Source: Henriciella barbarensis (GTDB lineage Bacteria; Pseudomonadota; Alphaproteobacteria; Caulobacterales; Hyphomonadaceae). Taken from it: 64,000 bases of DNA. Made by a program: the position numbers and the translations under genes. The stretch lies in contig NZ_QWGB01000005.1 in NCBI RefSeq assembly GCF_003576345.1, positions 1,426,001-1,490,000 of the forward strand. Direction: 5' to 3'. The stretch's first letter is position 1. Every line of letters begins with the position of its first letter. The notes under the pieces are model-generated. The model saw nothing but the letters and a program-made list of their open reading frames with translations, did not search any database and had not been told where the DNA came from. This document shows positions 18,066-27,074 of the stretch, in pieces.

Positions 18066-18536
18066 CTATCCGATCAGGCAAGCAGCCAGCGTGACCACCG
18101 TACTTGCCGAGCCATGCCAGAGTGTGCCGTCGCTCATTTCTGCAACGGCGCGAATCCGCTGTGTGCCCGCCATCCGGATGCGGGTGGATACCTCTGCCTT
18201 GCCCGCATGCGGGCTGAGCTTGAAGACCGCGACTTCAGCGATCGGGTTGCGAGGCGAAATGATCGCGATGCGGCGCACATAGTCGTCAGGCGACATCAGG
18301 CTTTCTGCAGCAACGGTGATGGCGACCGAGTTGCCATTCTCTGCGATGGGCGGAAGTTTGACGGTAACGCGCCCTTCATTGAGTGGTTTGTCGCCAAAAA
18401 TTTCGCGGATAGCAGCATCGGCGTCTACTGCGTCGGCGGCAGCCCGAAGCGGTAGCGCGGTTGCTGCCAGACCTGCGGCACCAAGCTGGAGAAAGCTGCG
18501 CCTTGCGAAGGATGTTTGTCTGCTAAGGGTCTTCAT
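18066..18536 (-). CDS. soxY: SoxY, sulfur carrier subunit with Tat signal
   Basis: SoxY carries the sulfur substrate on a C-terminal swinging-arm cysteine. This 156-residue protein has a twin-arginine signal (FARRSFLQLGAAGLAATALP), which would export the SoxYZ pair folded. The body contains EIFGDKPLNEGRVTVKLP and ENGNSVAITVAAESLM. It ends TLAACLIG: the Cys (about residue 153) is near the end but lacks the usual GGCGG context, so the arm is atypical. It overlaps soxX by 4 bases. Confidence 0.9.
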   Translation of the reverse strand: MKTLSRQTSFARRSFLQLGAAGLAATALPLRAAADAVDADAAIREIFGDKPLNEGRVTVKLPPIAENGNSVAITVAAESLMSPDDYVRRIAIISPRNPIAEVAVFKLSPHAGKAEVSTRIRMAGTQRIRAVAEMSDGTLWHGSASTVVTLAACLIG

Positions 18537-18991
18537 GTGCGTTCACCGTCGAGCTGTCCGAGGTAGGCAACGAGGTCCTCGATCTGTTGGGCCGTAAGTG
18601 CGGGCTCACCCGCATAGGCAGGGGCGACCTGGTTCAGCCCGCCTGCTCTATAATATGATGGCATGAGCGTGTCTGGCCAGAGGGACTGCGCGTCGGCGAT
18701 GCGAAGCCTTATCTGACCATCGCTCAACCGGGCACCTACACCAGTCAGCGCAGGGCCGACATTACCCTGGAATTCTGCATCCAGACCTTCAACGGCGTGG
18801 CAGAGCACGCAGTGGCCTTGTTCGCGCTCTGCGAACACCGCTTTGCCACGCTCCGGATCGCCTTGCAGACCCAGAAGCGGGGCAGCGATACCGTCACCTG
18901 TTATCTCTACAGGTGTTGCGAACCGCGAAGTCACTTCGCTGCCGCATCCAGCGAGGAGCGCCATCGCAAGGACAGGAAGCCCCCGTATCAT
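18533..18991 (-). CDS. soxX: SoxX, monohaem cytochrome c subunit of SoxAX
   Basis: 152 residues from the ATG at 18991. It has a lipoprotein signal (MIRGLPVLAMALLAGC), then GDPERGKAVFAER and the haem site CVLCH (about 61-65). GNVGPALTGVGARLSDGQIRL and an axial-Met candidate in DTLMPSYYRAGGL are the usual SoxX core. Start and stop both overlap neighbours by 4 bases (fccB and soxY). Confidence 0.92.
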   Translation of the reverse strand: MIRGLPVLAMALLAGCGSEVTSRFATPVEITGDGIAAPLLGLQGDPERGKAVFAEREQGHCVLCHAVEGLDAEFQGNVGPALTGVGARLSDGQIRLRIADAQSLWPDTLMPSYYRAGGLNQVAPAYAGEPALTAQQIEDLVAYLGQLDGERT

Positions 18992-20265
18992 CCAAAGGTC
19001 TGCAGCGTGATCTGCTCGAACCATGCTTCGGCCTCGGCTGCTTCAGCGGCGCGGACGCTGGGCGCTGGGTCGGCAGGGCTAAGGCCGCCAGAGCTCTCAA
19101 TGCTGGAAAGCTGTCCGTCTTTATTGCTGTAGACGCCCGTGATCGAGACAGCCGCATCCGGCGTCACATAGGAATAGCAGGTATTGGCGAGGATGGTCGG
19201 CGCGAGCGCTTCGCCCTTCAGTTCCCGCGCAATCTGTAGGGCGCAAAGCTTGGCTTGGAGATTGGCTGAGAAGGCTGATTTCGGCATTGGCGCGGCAATC
19301 GTCGCGTCGCCGATCACGTAGATGCCTGGCTGCAGCGTGGAGGAAAAGTCGACCGGGTTGATCGGGCACCAGCCCGTCTGGTCCGCAACGCCAGCACGCG
19401 CGGCGATCTCGCCTGCCTTCTGCGGTGGAATGACATTGGCGACATCGGCCTCATAGGTGTCGAAATCGGTTGAAAGCGTCATGGCGCCGGGATCGACCGA
19501 AATCACGCGCCCGAAGTCGCTCGCGCCGATCCATTCAAGGTGATCCGGGTAGTGTTCGGCCCATGCCTCAAGGAAGAGTGGTTGCTTGGAAAACTCATCC
19601 TTGGCGTCGAGGATGATCAGTTTCGAGGCTGGCTTCCGCGTCTTGAAGTAGTGCGCAATCAGGCTGGCGCGCTCATAGGGCCCCGGCGGGCAGCGATAGG
19701 GCGCTGTTGGAACTGACATGATGACGGTGCCGCCATCGGGCATCGCTTCCAGCTGCTCACGCAGAAGCGAGGTCTGCGGCCCGGCCTTCCAGGCATGCGG
19801 CATGGCGGTCGCGGCATCCTCATCATAGCCCTCCAGAGCGTCCCAGCGGATATCGATGCCGGGTGAGAGGATGAGCTTGTCGTATGCGAGCCTGTCGCCG
19901 GAGCCGAGCGTGACGGTGCGGGCGCCCGCGTCTACGTCCTCCGCCCGGTCGCCAATGACCTTGATACCGATGGCCTTGAGATTGTCATACCCGAACTGCT
20001 GGGCCTCCAGACTGCGAAGGCCAGCGATGACGAGGTTGCTGAACGGGCAGGCAGTGTAGCGCGCCTGCGGCTCTATCAGTGTCACCGATGCGCCGGGCAG
20101 ATAGGTTTTCACATAACGGGCGGCCGCCGCTCCGCCAAAGCCGCCGCCGACGATCACAATTCTAGGCTGAGATTGAGCCAGCGCGGGCGATGAAAGCAGG
20201 GGCAACGCAGCAGTGCCCGCGAGCCCGGCGAGGACGTCTCTTCGTTTCGGCGCCCCGGTCATCAC
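18988..20265 (-). CDS. fccB: Flavocytochrome c sulfide dehydrogenase, flavoprotein subunit (FccB/SoxF)
   Basis: A 425-residue FAD protein that oxidises sulfide, passing electrons to a cytochrome c. It has a twin-Arg-type leader (KRRDVLAGLAGTAALPLL) and the FAD fingerprint IVIVGGGFGGAAAARYV. YTACPFSNLVIAG corresponds to the FAD-attachment region of the A. vinosum enzyme. The redox Cys regions are PYRCPPGPYERAS and TGWCPINPVDF, and GIYVIGDATIAAPMPKS follows. It overlaps its cytochrome subunit and soxX by 4 bases each. Confidence 0.93.
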   Translation of the reverse strand: MMTGAPKRRDVLAGLAGTAALPLLSSPALAQSQPRIVIVGGGFGGAAAARYVKTYLPGASVTLIEPQARYTACPFSNLVIAGLRSLEAQQFGYDNLKAIGIKVIGDRAEDVDAGARTVTLGSGDRLAYDKLILSPGIDIRWDALEGYDEDAATAMPHAWKAGPQTSLLREQLEAMPDGGTVIMSVPTAPYRCPPGPYERASLIAHYFKTRKPASKLIILDAKDEFSKQPLFLEAWAEHYPDHLEWIGASDFGRVISVDPGAMTLSTDFDTYEADVANVIPPQKAGEIAARAGVADQTGWCPINPVDFSSTLQPGIYVIGDATIAAPMPKSAFSANLQAKLCALQIARELKGEALAPTILANTCYSYVTPDAAVSITGVYSNKDGQLSSIESSGGLSPADPAPSVRAAEAAEAEAWFEQITLQTFG

Positions 20266-20630
20266 CCGTCCCCCGGTGTTGTGAGATAGGCGGCGACTGC
20301 AGATATGTCGGCCTCGTCATAGCCCCTCATAAGACGGTGCATGACGGTCTTGCCATTGGCGTCCTCCCTATAGGCGAGCAGGCGTGCCTCCAGCAGGTCG
20401 CGGTCGAGGTGCCGATAGTCCGGGACGGCAGCCCCTCCGCCGCCATGACAGCCAGAGCAGGTAAGCGCGAGCGATTGTCCCCTCAGCCTCTGGTCATCAA
20501 CTGGCGTCGTTTCAGCCGTCTGCGCGGATGTCCCGGACGTCGTGTCCCCGGCGCTACACCCGGCAACCAGAAGGGCCATCGCCGCACTGGTGGCGGCGAT
20601 AGAAATTGATTTCAGAGCTTTCGGGCTCAC
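20262..20630 (-). CDS. Monohaem cytochrome c lipoprotein, partner of FccB (FccA/SoxE-like)
   Basis: 122 residues with lipoprotein signal (MALLVAGC), a Thr/Ser linker, one haem motif (CSGCH in LALTCSGCHGGGGAAVPDY) and a likely Met ligand in HRLMRGYDEADI. The position directly before fccB, with a 4-base overlap, marks it as the electron acceptor. Classical FccA and SoxE carry two haems; only one CxxCH is visible, so this is a short monohaem version. It overlaps the molybdoenzyme stop by 4 bases. Confidence 0.87.
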   Translation of the reverse strand: MSPKALKSISIAATSAAMALLVAGCSAGDTTSGTSAQTAETTPVDDQRLRGQSLALTCSGCHGGGGAAVPDYRHLDRDLLEARLLAYREDANGKTVMHRLMRGYDEADISAVAAYLTTPGDG

Positions 20631-22831
20631 GCGTCCCTCAGACTCTGATCCTTGATTGGCAGGTTTCGGATCCGCTTGCCGGTCGCTGCATAGATCGCGT
20701 TCAGGACGGCTGGCGCGGCCACGGCGATGGTCGGCTCCCCGACACCGCCCCAGAATCCGCCCGACGGCATGACGATCGTTTCGACTTCCGGCATGTCCCG
20801 CAGGCGCATGGAATTGTAGGTGTCGAAATTCTTCTCCTGCACTTCACCATTTTCGAAGGTAATTTCTTCGAAGAGGGCGGCTGAAAGACCGTACACGAAG
20901 GAGCCAGCGACCTGCGCATCGACCTGCTGCGGATTGACGGCATAGCCAGGGTCTGTCGCAGCGACGATCCGGTGTATCTTCAGCTGACCGGCATCGTCGA
21001 CCGTCACTTCAGCGCACGCGGCAGTATAAGCGCCGAACGAGTAGAAAGCGCAAAGGCCGCGGGACTTGCCGTCATCATTACCCCAGCCCGACTTTTCAGC
21101 TGCGGCACGCAGAACTCCCGCCAGCTGCGGCGCGTCGCCCATATAGGTCAGACGGAACTCCAGCGGGTCCTTTCCAGCAGCATGAGCAAGCTCGTCCATA
21201 AAGCATTCGAGGTAGATCGCATTCTGGTTCGCGTTCACCCCCCGCCAGAAGCCCGGACGCACCGGCGGATTGCGCATGGCGTGATCGAACTTTAGCGCCG
21301 GGAAAGTGTATTTCAGGGTCTGGTCTTCGACGCGCTCATCAACGCCGCTTGGCAGGAGGCCCTGAAAGGCAAACGGGTCTGTGCCGTTCTGCAATGCCTG
21401 TGGCATCAGACCGGCAAGGATCGACTGGCCAGCAATGCGGATCTTGATTGCGGTCAGATTGCCATCAGCGTCCAGCGCGCCTTCACAGCGTGCCCGCGTT
21501 GTCGGATGATAGAAGCCATGCTGCATGTCTTCTTCGCGCGACCAGAGGAGCTTGATCGGCGTGCCGGGCATCTGCTTGGCGATCTTCACGACCTGGCTGA
21601 CATAGTCGCTCATGCCGCGGCGCCCGAAACCCCCGCCGAGCAGCAGCTTGTAGACGTCACACTGCTCAATCGGCAGGCCAGCTGCTTCTGAGGCTGCGCC
21701 AAGTGCGGCCTCGCCATTCTGTGTCGGGCACCAGACTTCGCACTTGTCCTCGGTCCAGATGGCCGTGGCGTTCATCGGCTCCATACAGGCATGGTTCTGA
21801 TGCGGCACGCGATAAGTGGCTTCAATCGTCTGGGCGGCATTGGCGAACGCTGCATCGACTTCGCCGCTCATATTGGCGACGGCGGCGTCGTCAGCAGTAA
21901 GCGCGTTGTCCAGCTCCGTTTCGAAGCTGGCGCTGGAATAGTCCGCGCCTTCGCCATCATTCCATTCGATGGGCAGCGCATCGAGTGCGGTCTTGGCCTG
22001 CCACCACCTGTCTGCGACAACGGCGACCGCTGTATCATCGACCTGCAAGACCTTGCGTACGCCCGGCATGGACATGACGGCGTCTGCATCGAAAGAAGCG
22101 AGCGTGCCGCCACGTTTCGGGGCCTGCTTGATCGCGGCGTTGAGCATGCCGTCGAGCTGTAGGTCTGCGCCATACTTCTGCGCGCCTGTAACCTTGTCAG
22201 CGGTATCTAGCCGTTTGACCGGCTGGCCGATGATCTTCCAATCGGACGGGTCTTTCACCTGCACGCCCGTTGGCGGCGTCAGACCACTGGCCGCTTCTGC
22301 CACTTCGCCATAGCGCAGCTTATTGCCGCTAGGGCCGTGGGTAATGACGCCTTTTTCGACCGAACATTCGCCGACCGGGACTTCCCACTGGTTGGCAGCG
22401 GCCTGAATGAGCATGGCCCGCGCAACGGCACCGCCTTCGCGGACATAATCCACGCTGCCACGGATGCCGCGCGAGCCGCCGGTGGAAAAGTCACGCCAGA
22501 CCCGGTCACGGGCGAGGTTCTCACCCGGCGTCGGATATTCGGTGGTGACCTTGTCCCAGTCGCAGTCGAGCTCGTCTGCAACGAGTTGGGCGAGACCCGT
22601 CAGCGTGCCTTGCCCCATTTCAGAGCGGGCAATCCGGATTGTGACTGTGTCGTCGGGCGCAATGTGCACCCAGGCATTCACTTCCGGATTAGGTTCGGCA
22701 TTTGCGGCCTGGTCTGGCGCGGCGCTGTCCTCGCTATTGTTTGAACACGACGCCAGAATGCCGATGGTCAGACCGGCGGCGCCGGTGCCGATGATGAAAT
22801 TGCGGCGCGAGAGCTTGATCGTATCAGCCAT
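20627..22831 (-). CDS. Xanthine-oxidase-family molybdopterin subunit (isoquinoline 1-oxidoreductase beta-like)
   Basis: A 734-residue catalytic subunit of a molybdenum hydroxylase. A twin-arginine signal (LSRRNFIIGTGAAGLTIG) shows export of the folded enzyme, as in the IorB and periplasmic aldehyde dehydrogenase groups. Seen: IRIARSEMGQGTLTGLAQLV (the family's M-G-Q-G), LLLGGGFGRRGMSDYVSQVV, RPGFWRGVNANQNAIYLECF, and the catalytic Glu in GGFWGGVGEPTIAVAAPA (about residue 699). Electrons would go via the 2Fe-2S subunit to a cytochrome c. The substrate is unknown; co-translation with sulfide-dehydrogenase and Sox genes suggests an organosulfur or linked compound (inference). Confidence 0.88.
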   Translation of the reverse strand: MADTIKLSRRNFIIGTGAAGLTIGILASCSNNSEDSAAPDQAANAEPNPEVNAWVHIAPDDTVTIRIARSEMGQGTLTGLAQLVADELDCDWDKVTTEYPTPGENLARDRVWRDFSTGGSRGIRGSVDYVREGGAVARAMLIQAAANQWEVPVGECSVEKGVITHGPSGNKLRYGEVAEAASGLTPPTGVQVKDPSDWKIIGQPVKRLDTADKVTGAQKYGADLQLDGMLNAAIKQAPKRGGTLASFDADAVMSMPGVRKVLQVDDTAVAVVADRWWQAKTALDALPIEWNDGEGADYSSASFETELDNALTADDAAVANMSGEVDAAFANAAQTIEATYRVPHQNHACMEPMNATAIWTEDKCEVWCPTQNGEAALGAASEAAGLPIEQCDVYKLLLGGGFGRRGMSDYVSQVVKIAKQMPGTPIKLLWSREEDMQHGFYHPTTRARCEGALDADGNLTAIKIRIAGQSILAGLMPQALQNGTDPFAFQGLLPSGVDERVEDQTLKYTFPALKFDHAMRNPPVRPGFWRGVNANQNAIYLECFMDELAHAAGKDPLEFRLTYMGDAPQLAGVLRAAAEKSGWGNDDGKSRGLCAFYSFGAYTAACAEVTVDDAGQLKIHRIVAATDPGYAVNPQQVDAQVAGSFVYGLSAALFEEITFENGEVQEKNFDTYNSMRLRDMPEVETIVMPSGGFWGGVGEPTIAVAAPAVLNAIYAATGKRIRNLPIKDQSLRDA

Positions 22832-22845
22832 GTGTCAGCCCTCCC

Positions 22846-23301
22846 TCAGGCTTTTTTCGTCTTGGCGAGGTGGATGCCCTTACGCACCCGTGCGAGCGTC
22901 CCGCAGCGGCAGATATTCGTGACCTGCGCGTCGATATCCTCATCGGTCGGGTCGGGTGTGTTGTTGAGCAGGCCTGCCACGGCCATGATCATGCCGGGCT
23001 GGCAGTAACCGCATTGTGGGATGTCCAGCTCTACCCAGGCCTGCTGGACCGGATGGCTGCCATCTTCGGAGAGACCCTCAATCGTAGTGATGTCCTCTTC
23101 GCCGGAGAGCGCGCCAACCGGGTAGGTGCAAGAGCGGACTGGCTGGCCATCAATGTGGATGGTGCATGTGCCGCACTGGGCGATGCCACATCCATACTTG
23201 GCACCGGTGAGGCCTAGATGTTCGCGCAGCACCCAGAGAAGCGGCGTGTTCTCTTCTGCGTCGACGTTTACCGTCTGCCCGTTGACCTTGAGTTCTGCCA
23301 T
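22846..23301 (-). CDS. 2Fe-2S subunit of the molybdenum hydroxylase (IorA/CoxS-like)
   Basis: 151 residues from the ATG at 23301, preceded by GAGGAGGA; the in-frame extension to 23343 lacks a ribosome site. The plant-ferredoxin cluster is [20 protein letters not shown] and the second cluster lies in [16 protein letters not shown] plus NICRCGT, the standard two-2Fe-2S layout. No signal peptide, so it would hitch-hike with the Tat-exported large subunit. First gene of the 16-gene run. Confidence 0.92.
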   Translation of the reverse strand: MAELKVNGQTVNVDAEENTPLLWVLREHLGLTGAKYGCGIAQCGTCTIHIDGQPVRSCTYPVGALSGEEDITTIEGLSEDGSHPVQQAWVELDIPQCGYCQPGMIMAVAGLLNNTPDPTDEDIDAQVTNICRCGTLARVRKGIHLAKTKKA

Positions 23302-23437
23302 GCGCTGATCCTCCTCTCGCATTGCGAAAGGCACCGGCATCAAGCGTTGTTCGCTTGCTGGGCGCGCGAGCCGGCAATTCAGGCATGGCCCTCATTGGTG
23401 CGGCTGCGGCCCCCCTCATCCGGGCCTTAACATTGAT

Positions 23438-23449
23438 CAGACTAGTCTG
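23438..23449. promoter_or_regulatory. 12-bp palindrome upstream of the molybdoenzyme/sox operon
   Basis: CAGACTAGTCTG, perfectly symmetric, in the 188-base gap (23302-23489) before the 2Fe-2S gene. The rest of the gap shows a good ribosome site but no convincing promoter hexamers by eye. It is a candidate operator only. Confidence 0.35.
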
Positions 23450-23489
23450 CTTGGCGCGAGGCAGCCAGAGATTTGGCCAAAAAAATCGA

Positions 23490-26400
23490 TCAACTCTGCT
23501 TGAGCGCGCCGTAGCCGCCACCGCCGGGCGTCTCGATCGTGATTGTGTCGCCGATGTCCATCTCTATAGTCACGACGCCGTCGATACCTTCCCGGCGCCC
23601 ATCGGCGCGAACAATCCATTGGCGTCCGCAGTTGGCGTCCCCACCGCCTTCAAGACCGAATGGACCGGTTTGACGGGAGGATGAGACGAGCGTGCAGACG
23701 GTGTTCGAGAGCGCACGTATGGTGCGTACCACGCCGTCTCCGCCGGTTTGCTTGCCTGCACCGCCTGAACCACCGCGAAGTGAGAAGCGCTCTAATCGGA
23801 GGGGATAGGTCATCTCCATGACCTCAGGGTCAGTGATGCGGGTGTTGGTCATGTGGGTATGAACGCCGGACGTTCCGTCAAAACCGGGGCCCGCCCCGCT
23901 GCCACCGCAGATCGTCTCGTAATACTGATAGTCATCATTGCCGAAGAGCAGATTATTCATCGTCCCCTGCGCGGCTGCGCTGACGCCCATTGCGCCGAAG
24001 ATTACATTACAGACCGCCTGGCTGACTTCCGTATTGCCTGCCACGACAGCTGCGCCATGCGATGGCGAGAGGAAGGAGCCTTCGGGGATCACAAGTTCCA
24101 GCGGCCGCATGCAGCCCTCATTAAGTGGCAGCTCATCCTCCACGAGGCAGCGGAACGCATAAAGGACCGCAGAACGGCAAACCACCGGCGGCGCGTTGAA
24201 GTTGCCGGGGCGCTGTGGACCCGTGCCGCTGAAATCTATGGTGGCTGAACGAGCCTCCCTGTCGACCTTGATCGACACGCAGAGCGACAGGCCGTCGTCC
24301 ATCGCGATCTGCATCTCGCCATCGCTCAGCCGGTCGATGACTCTCCGCACGCTTTCTTCGGCATTGTCGAGGACGTGGCCTGCATAAGAAGTCACGCCTG
24401 CCCGGCCATACCGCTCAATCATGGCGAGCAGGTCTTTGGAACCTGCGATATTTGCCGCCATCTGGGCGCGGAGGTCAGCGACGTTCTGATCTGGTTTGCG
24501 GGCCGGCCATGGCGCATCGGCTAGCATCCGGCGCAAGGCATCCTCGCGAAACTCACCTTCGCTGAGCAGCAGGAAGTCATCAATGACGACGCCTTCCTGT
24601 TCCAGTTTCGTGGCGCGTGCCGGGGTCGAGCCGGGTGTCAGCCCGCCAATATCTGCATGATGACCGCGATTGGCGACAAAAAACCAAATGTTCTTTCCAC
24701 CCTTGTCGAACACCGGCGCGATCACCGTGATGTCGGGCAGGTGGGTACCACCATTGAAGGGGTTGTTAAGGCAGATCATGTCGCCCGGCTTGAGCGTTGC
24801 GCCACGGCTCTCCAGAACGGTGCGGACACTCTCACCCATCGCGCCGAGGTGCACGGGCATGTGAGGCGCGTTGGCGAGGAGGCGACCTTGGTCGTCGAAC
24901 ACCGCGCAGGAGAAATCGAGTCTCTCCTTGATGTTCACGCTGGTTGCTGTGTCCCGCAGCACTGCGCCCATCCGCTCAGCAATCGCCATGAACATATTGT
25001 TGAACAGCGAGAGGAGCACAGGGTCCGGCGTATCGGTTGCTTTGACCAGTTCACGTCGGGCGGCGCCGACGCGCTGCATGACCAGTTCGCCGCCTTCGGC
25101 AACGCGCGCTGACCAGCCCGCATCTATGACGGTGGTGCCAGTGTCTTCAGTGATAAGGGCGGGGCCGACGATGTTGCTGCCCGGTGCGAGGCTGGATCTG
25201 TCTATCAGCGGTGCAACTACGACCTCGCCGCGGCTCCACAGCTCGACCTCCTGGTCTTGAGCGGCTTCTCTCTTGCCTGCGAACGGCTTGCTTTCGAAGT
25301 CTGGTGCCGCTCTACGTGCTTCGCAGGAAAGCGACTCCAGAACCAAAGTGCGATCGGGGGTTCTGAAGCCAAAGCGTGCTTCGTGCAGCCGCTCGAAATC
25401 TTTCCGCATCGTAGCCAGGTCGCCAAATTCCACGCGCAGGCTTGTATCTGTCCCGGCATATCGAACGGCTGCGCTGATACGCCATGTGAGATTGTCTGCG
25501 CCTAGTCTTTCGCGTTGTTGTCTTTTGAGGTGTTGAATCCGCCCCAGCGCGTCTTCGGTCGCCTGGTCGTCGAGCGTTTCTTCGACTGAGGTGCGCGCGA
25601 TATCGATCTCATCTGACAAGCCGATGCCAAGCGCTGACAGCACGCCTGCCAGCGGGTGGATAATGACGGTCTGTATGTCGAGCTCATCAGCGACGAGACA
25701 GGCATGCTGGCCGCCAGCGCCGCCGAACGCCTGAAGCGCAAAGTCGGCAGGGTCGCGGCCTTTTTCCAGCGTCACCTTGCGTATCGCTCGGGCCATGTTT
25801 GCGACCGCGATTTGCAGGAAACCGGCTGCGAGTTCTTCCGCAGACCGGGCGAGCCCCGTCTCTGCCTCAACCTCGCGCGCCATCTGATCGAAACCGGTGC
25901 GCACGGCATCGAGGTCAAGGGGCTGATCCTGCTCCGGCCCGAAGACGGGTGGAAACGCGCTTGGCTGAATGCGGCCGAGCAGAATGTTTGCGTCGGTGAC
26001 AGTAAGAGGCCCGCCTCGCCTATAGGCGGTTGGCCCCGGATCCGCGCCGGCGCTTTGCGGGCCGGCCTGGAGCTGGCCCTGATCGAAGCGAAGGACGGAT
26101 CCACCGCCAGCGGCGACGGTATGGATATCCATCATGGGTACCCGCAGCGGGGCGCCCGCGACTTCGGTTTCTGTGACGCGCTCGAACTGACCGTCATAGA
26201 CCGAGATATCTGTGGATGTGCCGCCCATGTCGAAGCCGATGATGCGGTTATGGCCGAGCAGGGCAGCTGTCTTGGCTGCCCCAACCACGCCGCCAGCGGG
26301 ACCTGACAGGACCGCATCGCGCCCCCGGAACCGGCTCGCTTCCATCAGGCCGCCATTCGACTGCATGAAGTGGAGGGAGGTCTCCCCGAGACGGCTGGCG

Positions 26401-27074
26401 ACCTGCTCCACATAACGCTGCAGGACCGGGGTGAGATAAGCATCTGCCACTGCAGTGGCAGCGCGCGCGACATAGCCGGCCAGAGGGTCGGCTTCGTGAC
26501 TTAGCGCGACGGTCTTGAACCCAGCTTTCCGGGCGAGTGCGCCAACCTGTTTTTCAAGGTCTGGATGCTTCCAGGCGTGGAGCAACGAGACTGCGCAAGT
26601 CTCAAGACCCCGACTGCGCGCCGCTGACAGGTCCGAAACAATGACGGCTTCGTCCAGCGGTTTCAGAAATTCGCCGTCCAGATCAATGCGGGCAGCCACT
26701 TCGAGCACGTCATTATTGAGCGGTGCAGGGCGCTTTATATGGAGGTCGAACAGGCGCGGGCGCGACTGGCGGCCAATGATGAGCAGGTCGCCGAACCCCT
26801 CATTTACGACAAAGAGTGTGGGCGCGCCCTTCCTCTCAAGCAGCGCGTTGGTGGCGACAGTCGTGCCCATACGCACCTGGTCAATCTGGTGGAAGGGCAA
26901 CGGCTCTCCGGCCGGGGCATCGAGCGCGCGCCGGATGCCTTCAATCGCCGCATCTTCATAGACGCCGGGGTTTTCGCTGAGCAGTTTTGAAAGCTCGTAG
27001 CGCCCCTCCGGCGTCCGAGCGACGATGTCGGTGAATGTCCCGCCCCGATCGATCCAGAACTGCCAGCCGCTCAT
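23490..27074 (-). CDS. Fused hydantoinase A/B, 5-oxoprolinase-type protein
   Basis: 1,194 residues, matching the fused eukaryote-like 5-oxoprolinase rather than separate HyuA and HyuB. The N-terminal HyuA part has [19 protein letters not shown] and [17 protein letters not shown], then [18 protein letters not shown]. The HyuB part starts near residue 690 ([20 protein letters not shown], then [19 protein letters not shown]). It ends ETPGGGGYG. Members cleave 5-oxoproline or related cyclic amides with ATP, in the cytosol. Overlap by 4 bases with an Nramp-fold transporter suggests that the transporter delivers the substrate. Confidence 0.85.
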   Translation of the reverse strand: MSGWQFWIDRGGTFTDIVARTPEGRYELSKLLSENPGVYEDAAIEGIRRALDAPAGEPLPFHQIDQVRMGTTVATNALLERKGAPTLFVVNEGFGDLLIIGRQSRPRLFDLHIKRPAPLNNDVLEVAARIDLDGEFLKPLDEAVIVSDLSAARSRGLETCAVSLLHAWKHPDLEKQVGALARKAGFKTVALSHEADPLAGYVARAATAVADAYLTPVLQRYVEQVASRLGETSLHFMQSNGGLMEASRFRGRDAVLSGPAGGVVGAAKTAALLGHNRIIGFDMGGTSTDISVYDGQFERVTETEVAGAPLRVPMMDIHTVAAGGGSVLRFDQGQLQAGPQSAGADPGPTAYRRGGPLTVTDANILLGRIQPSAFPPVFGPEQDQPLDLDAVRTGFDQMAREVEAETGLARSAEELAAGFLQIAVANMARAIRKVTLEKGRDPADFALQAFGGAGGQHACLVADELDIQTVIIHPLAGVLSALGIGLSDEIDIARTSVEETLDDQATEDALGRIQHLKRQQRERLGADNLTWRISAAVRYAGTDTSLRVEFGDLATMRKDFERLHEARFGFRTPDRTLVLESLSCEARRAAPDFESKPFAGKREAAQDQEVELWSRGEVVVAPLIDRSSLAPGSNIVGPALITEDTGTTVIDAGWSARVAEGGELVMQRVGAARRELVKATDTPDPVLLSLFNNMFMAIAERMGAVLRDTATSVNIKERLDFSCAVFDDQGRLLANAPHMPVHLGAMGESVRTVLESRGATLKPGDMICLNNPFNGGTHLPDITVIAPVFDKGGKNIWFFVANRGHHADIGGLTPGSTPARATKLEQEGVVIDDFLLLSEGEFREDALRRMLADAPWPARKPDQNVADLRAQMAANIAGSKDLLAMIERYGRAGVTSYAGHVLDNAEESVRRVIDRLSDGEMQIAMDDGLSLCVSIKVDREARSATIDFSGTGPQRPGNFNAPPVVCRSAVLYAFRCLVEDELPLNEGCMRPLELVIPEGSFLSPSHGAAVVAGNTEVSQAVCNVIFGAMGVSAAAQGTMNNLLFGNDDYQYYETICGGSGAGPGFDGTSGVHTHMTNTRITDPEVMEMTYPLRLERFSLRGGSGGAGKQTGGDGVVRTIRALSNTVCTLVSSSRQTGPFGLEGGGDANCGRQWIVRADGRREGIDGVVTIEMDIGDTITIETPGGGGYGALKQS

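Noticed and set aside
18066-18536. SoxY reading as a pseudogene because of the missing GGCGG
   Set aside because: The frame is intact with Tat signal and a near-terminal Cys, in a tightly coupled operon; more likely a variant.
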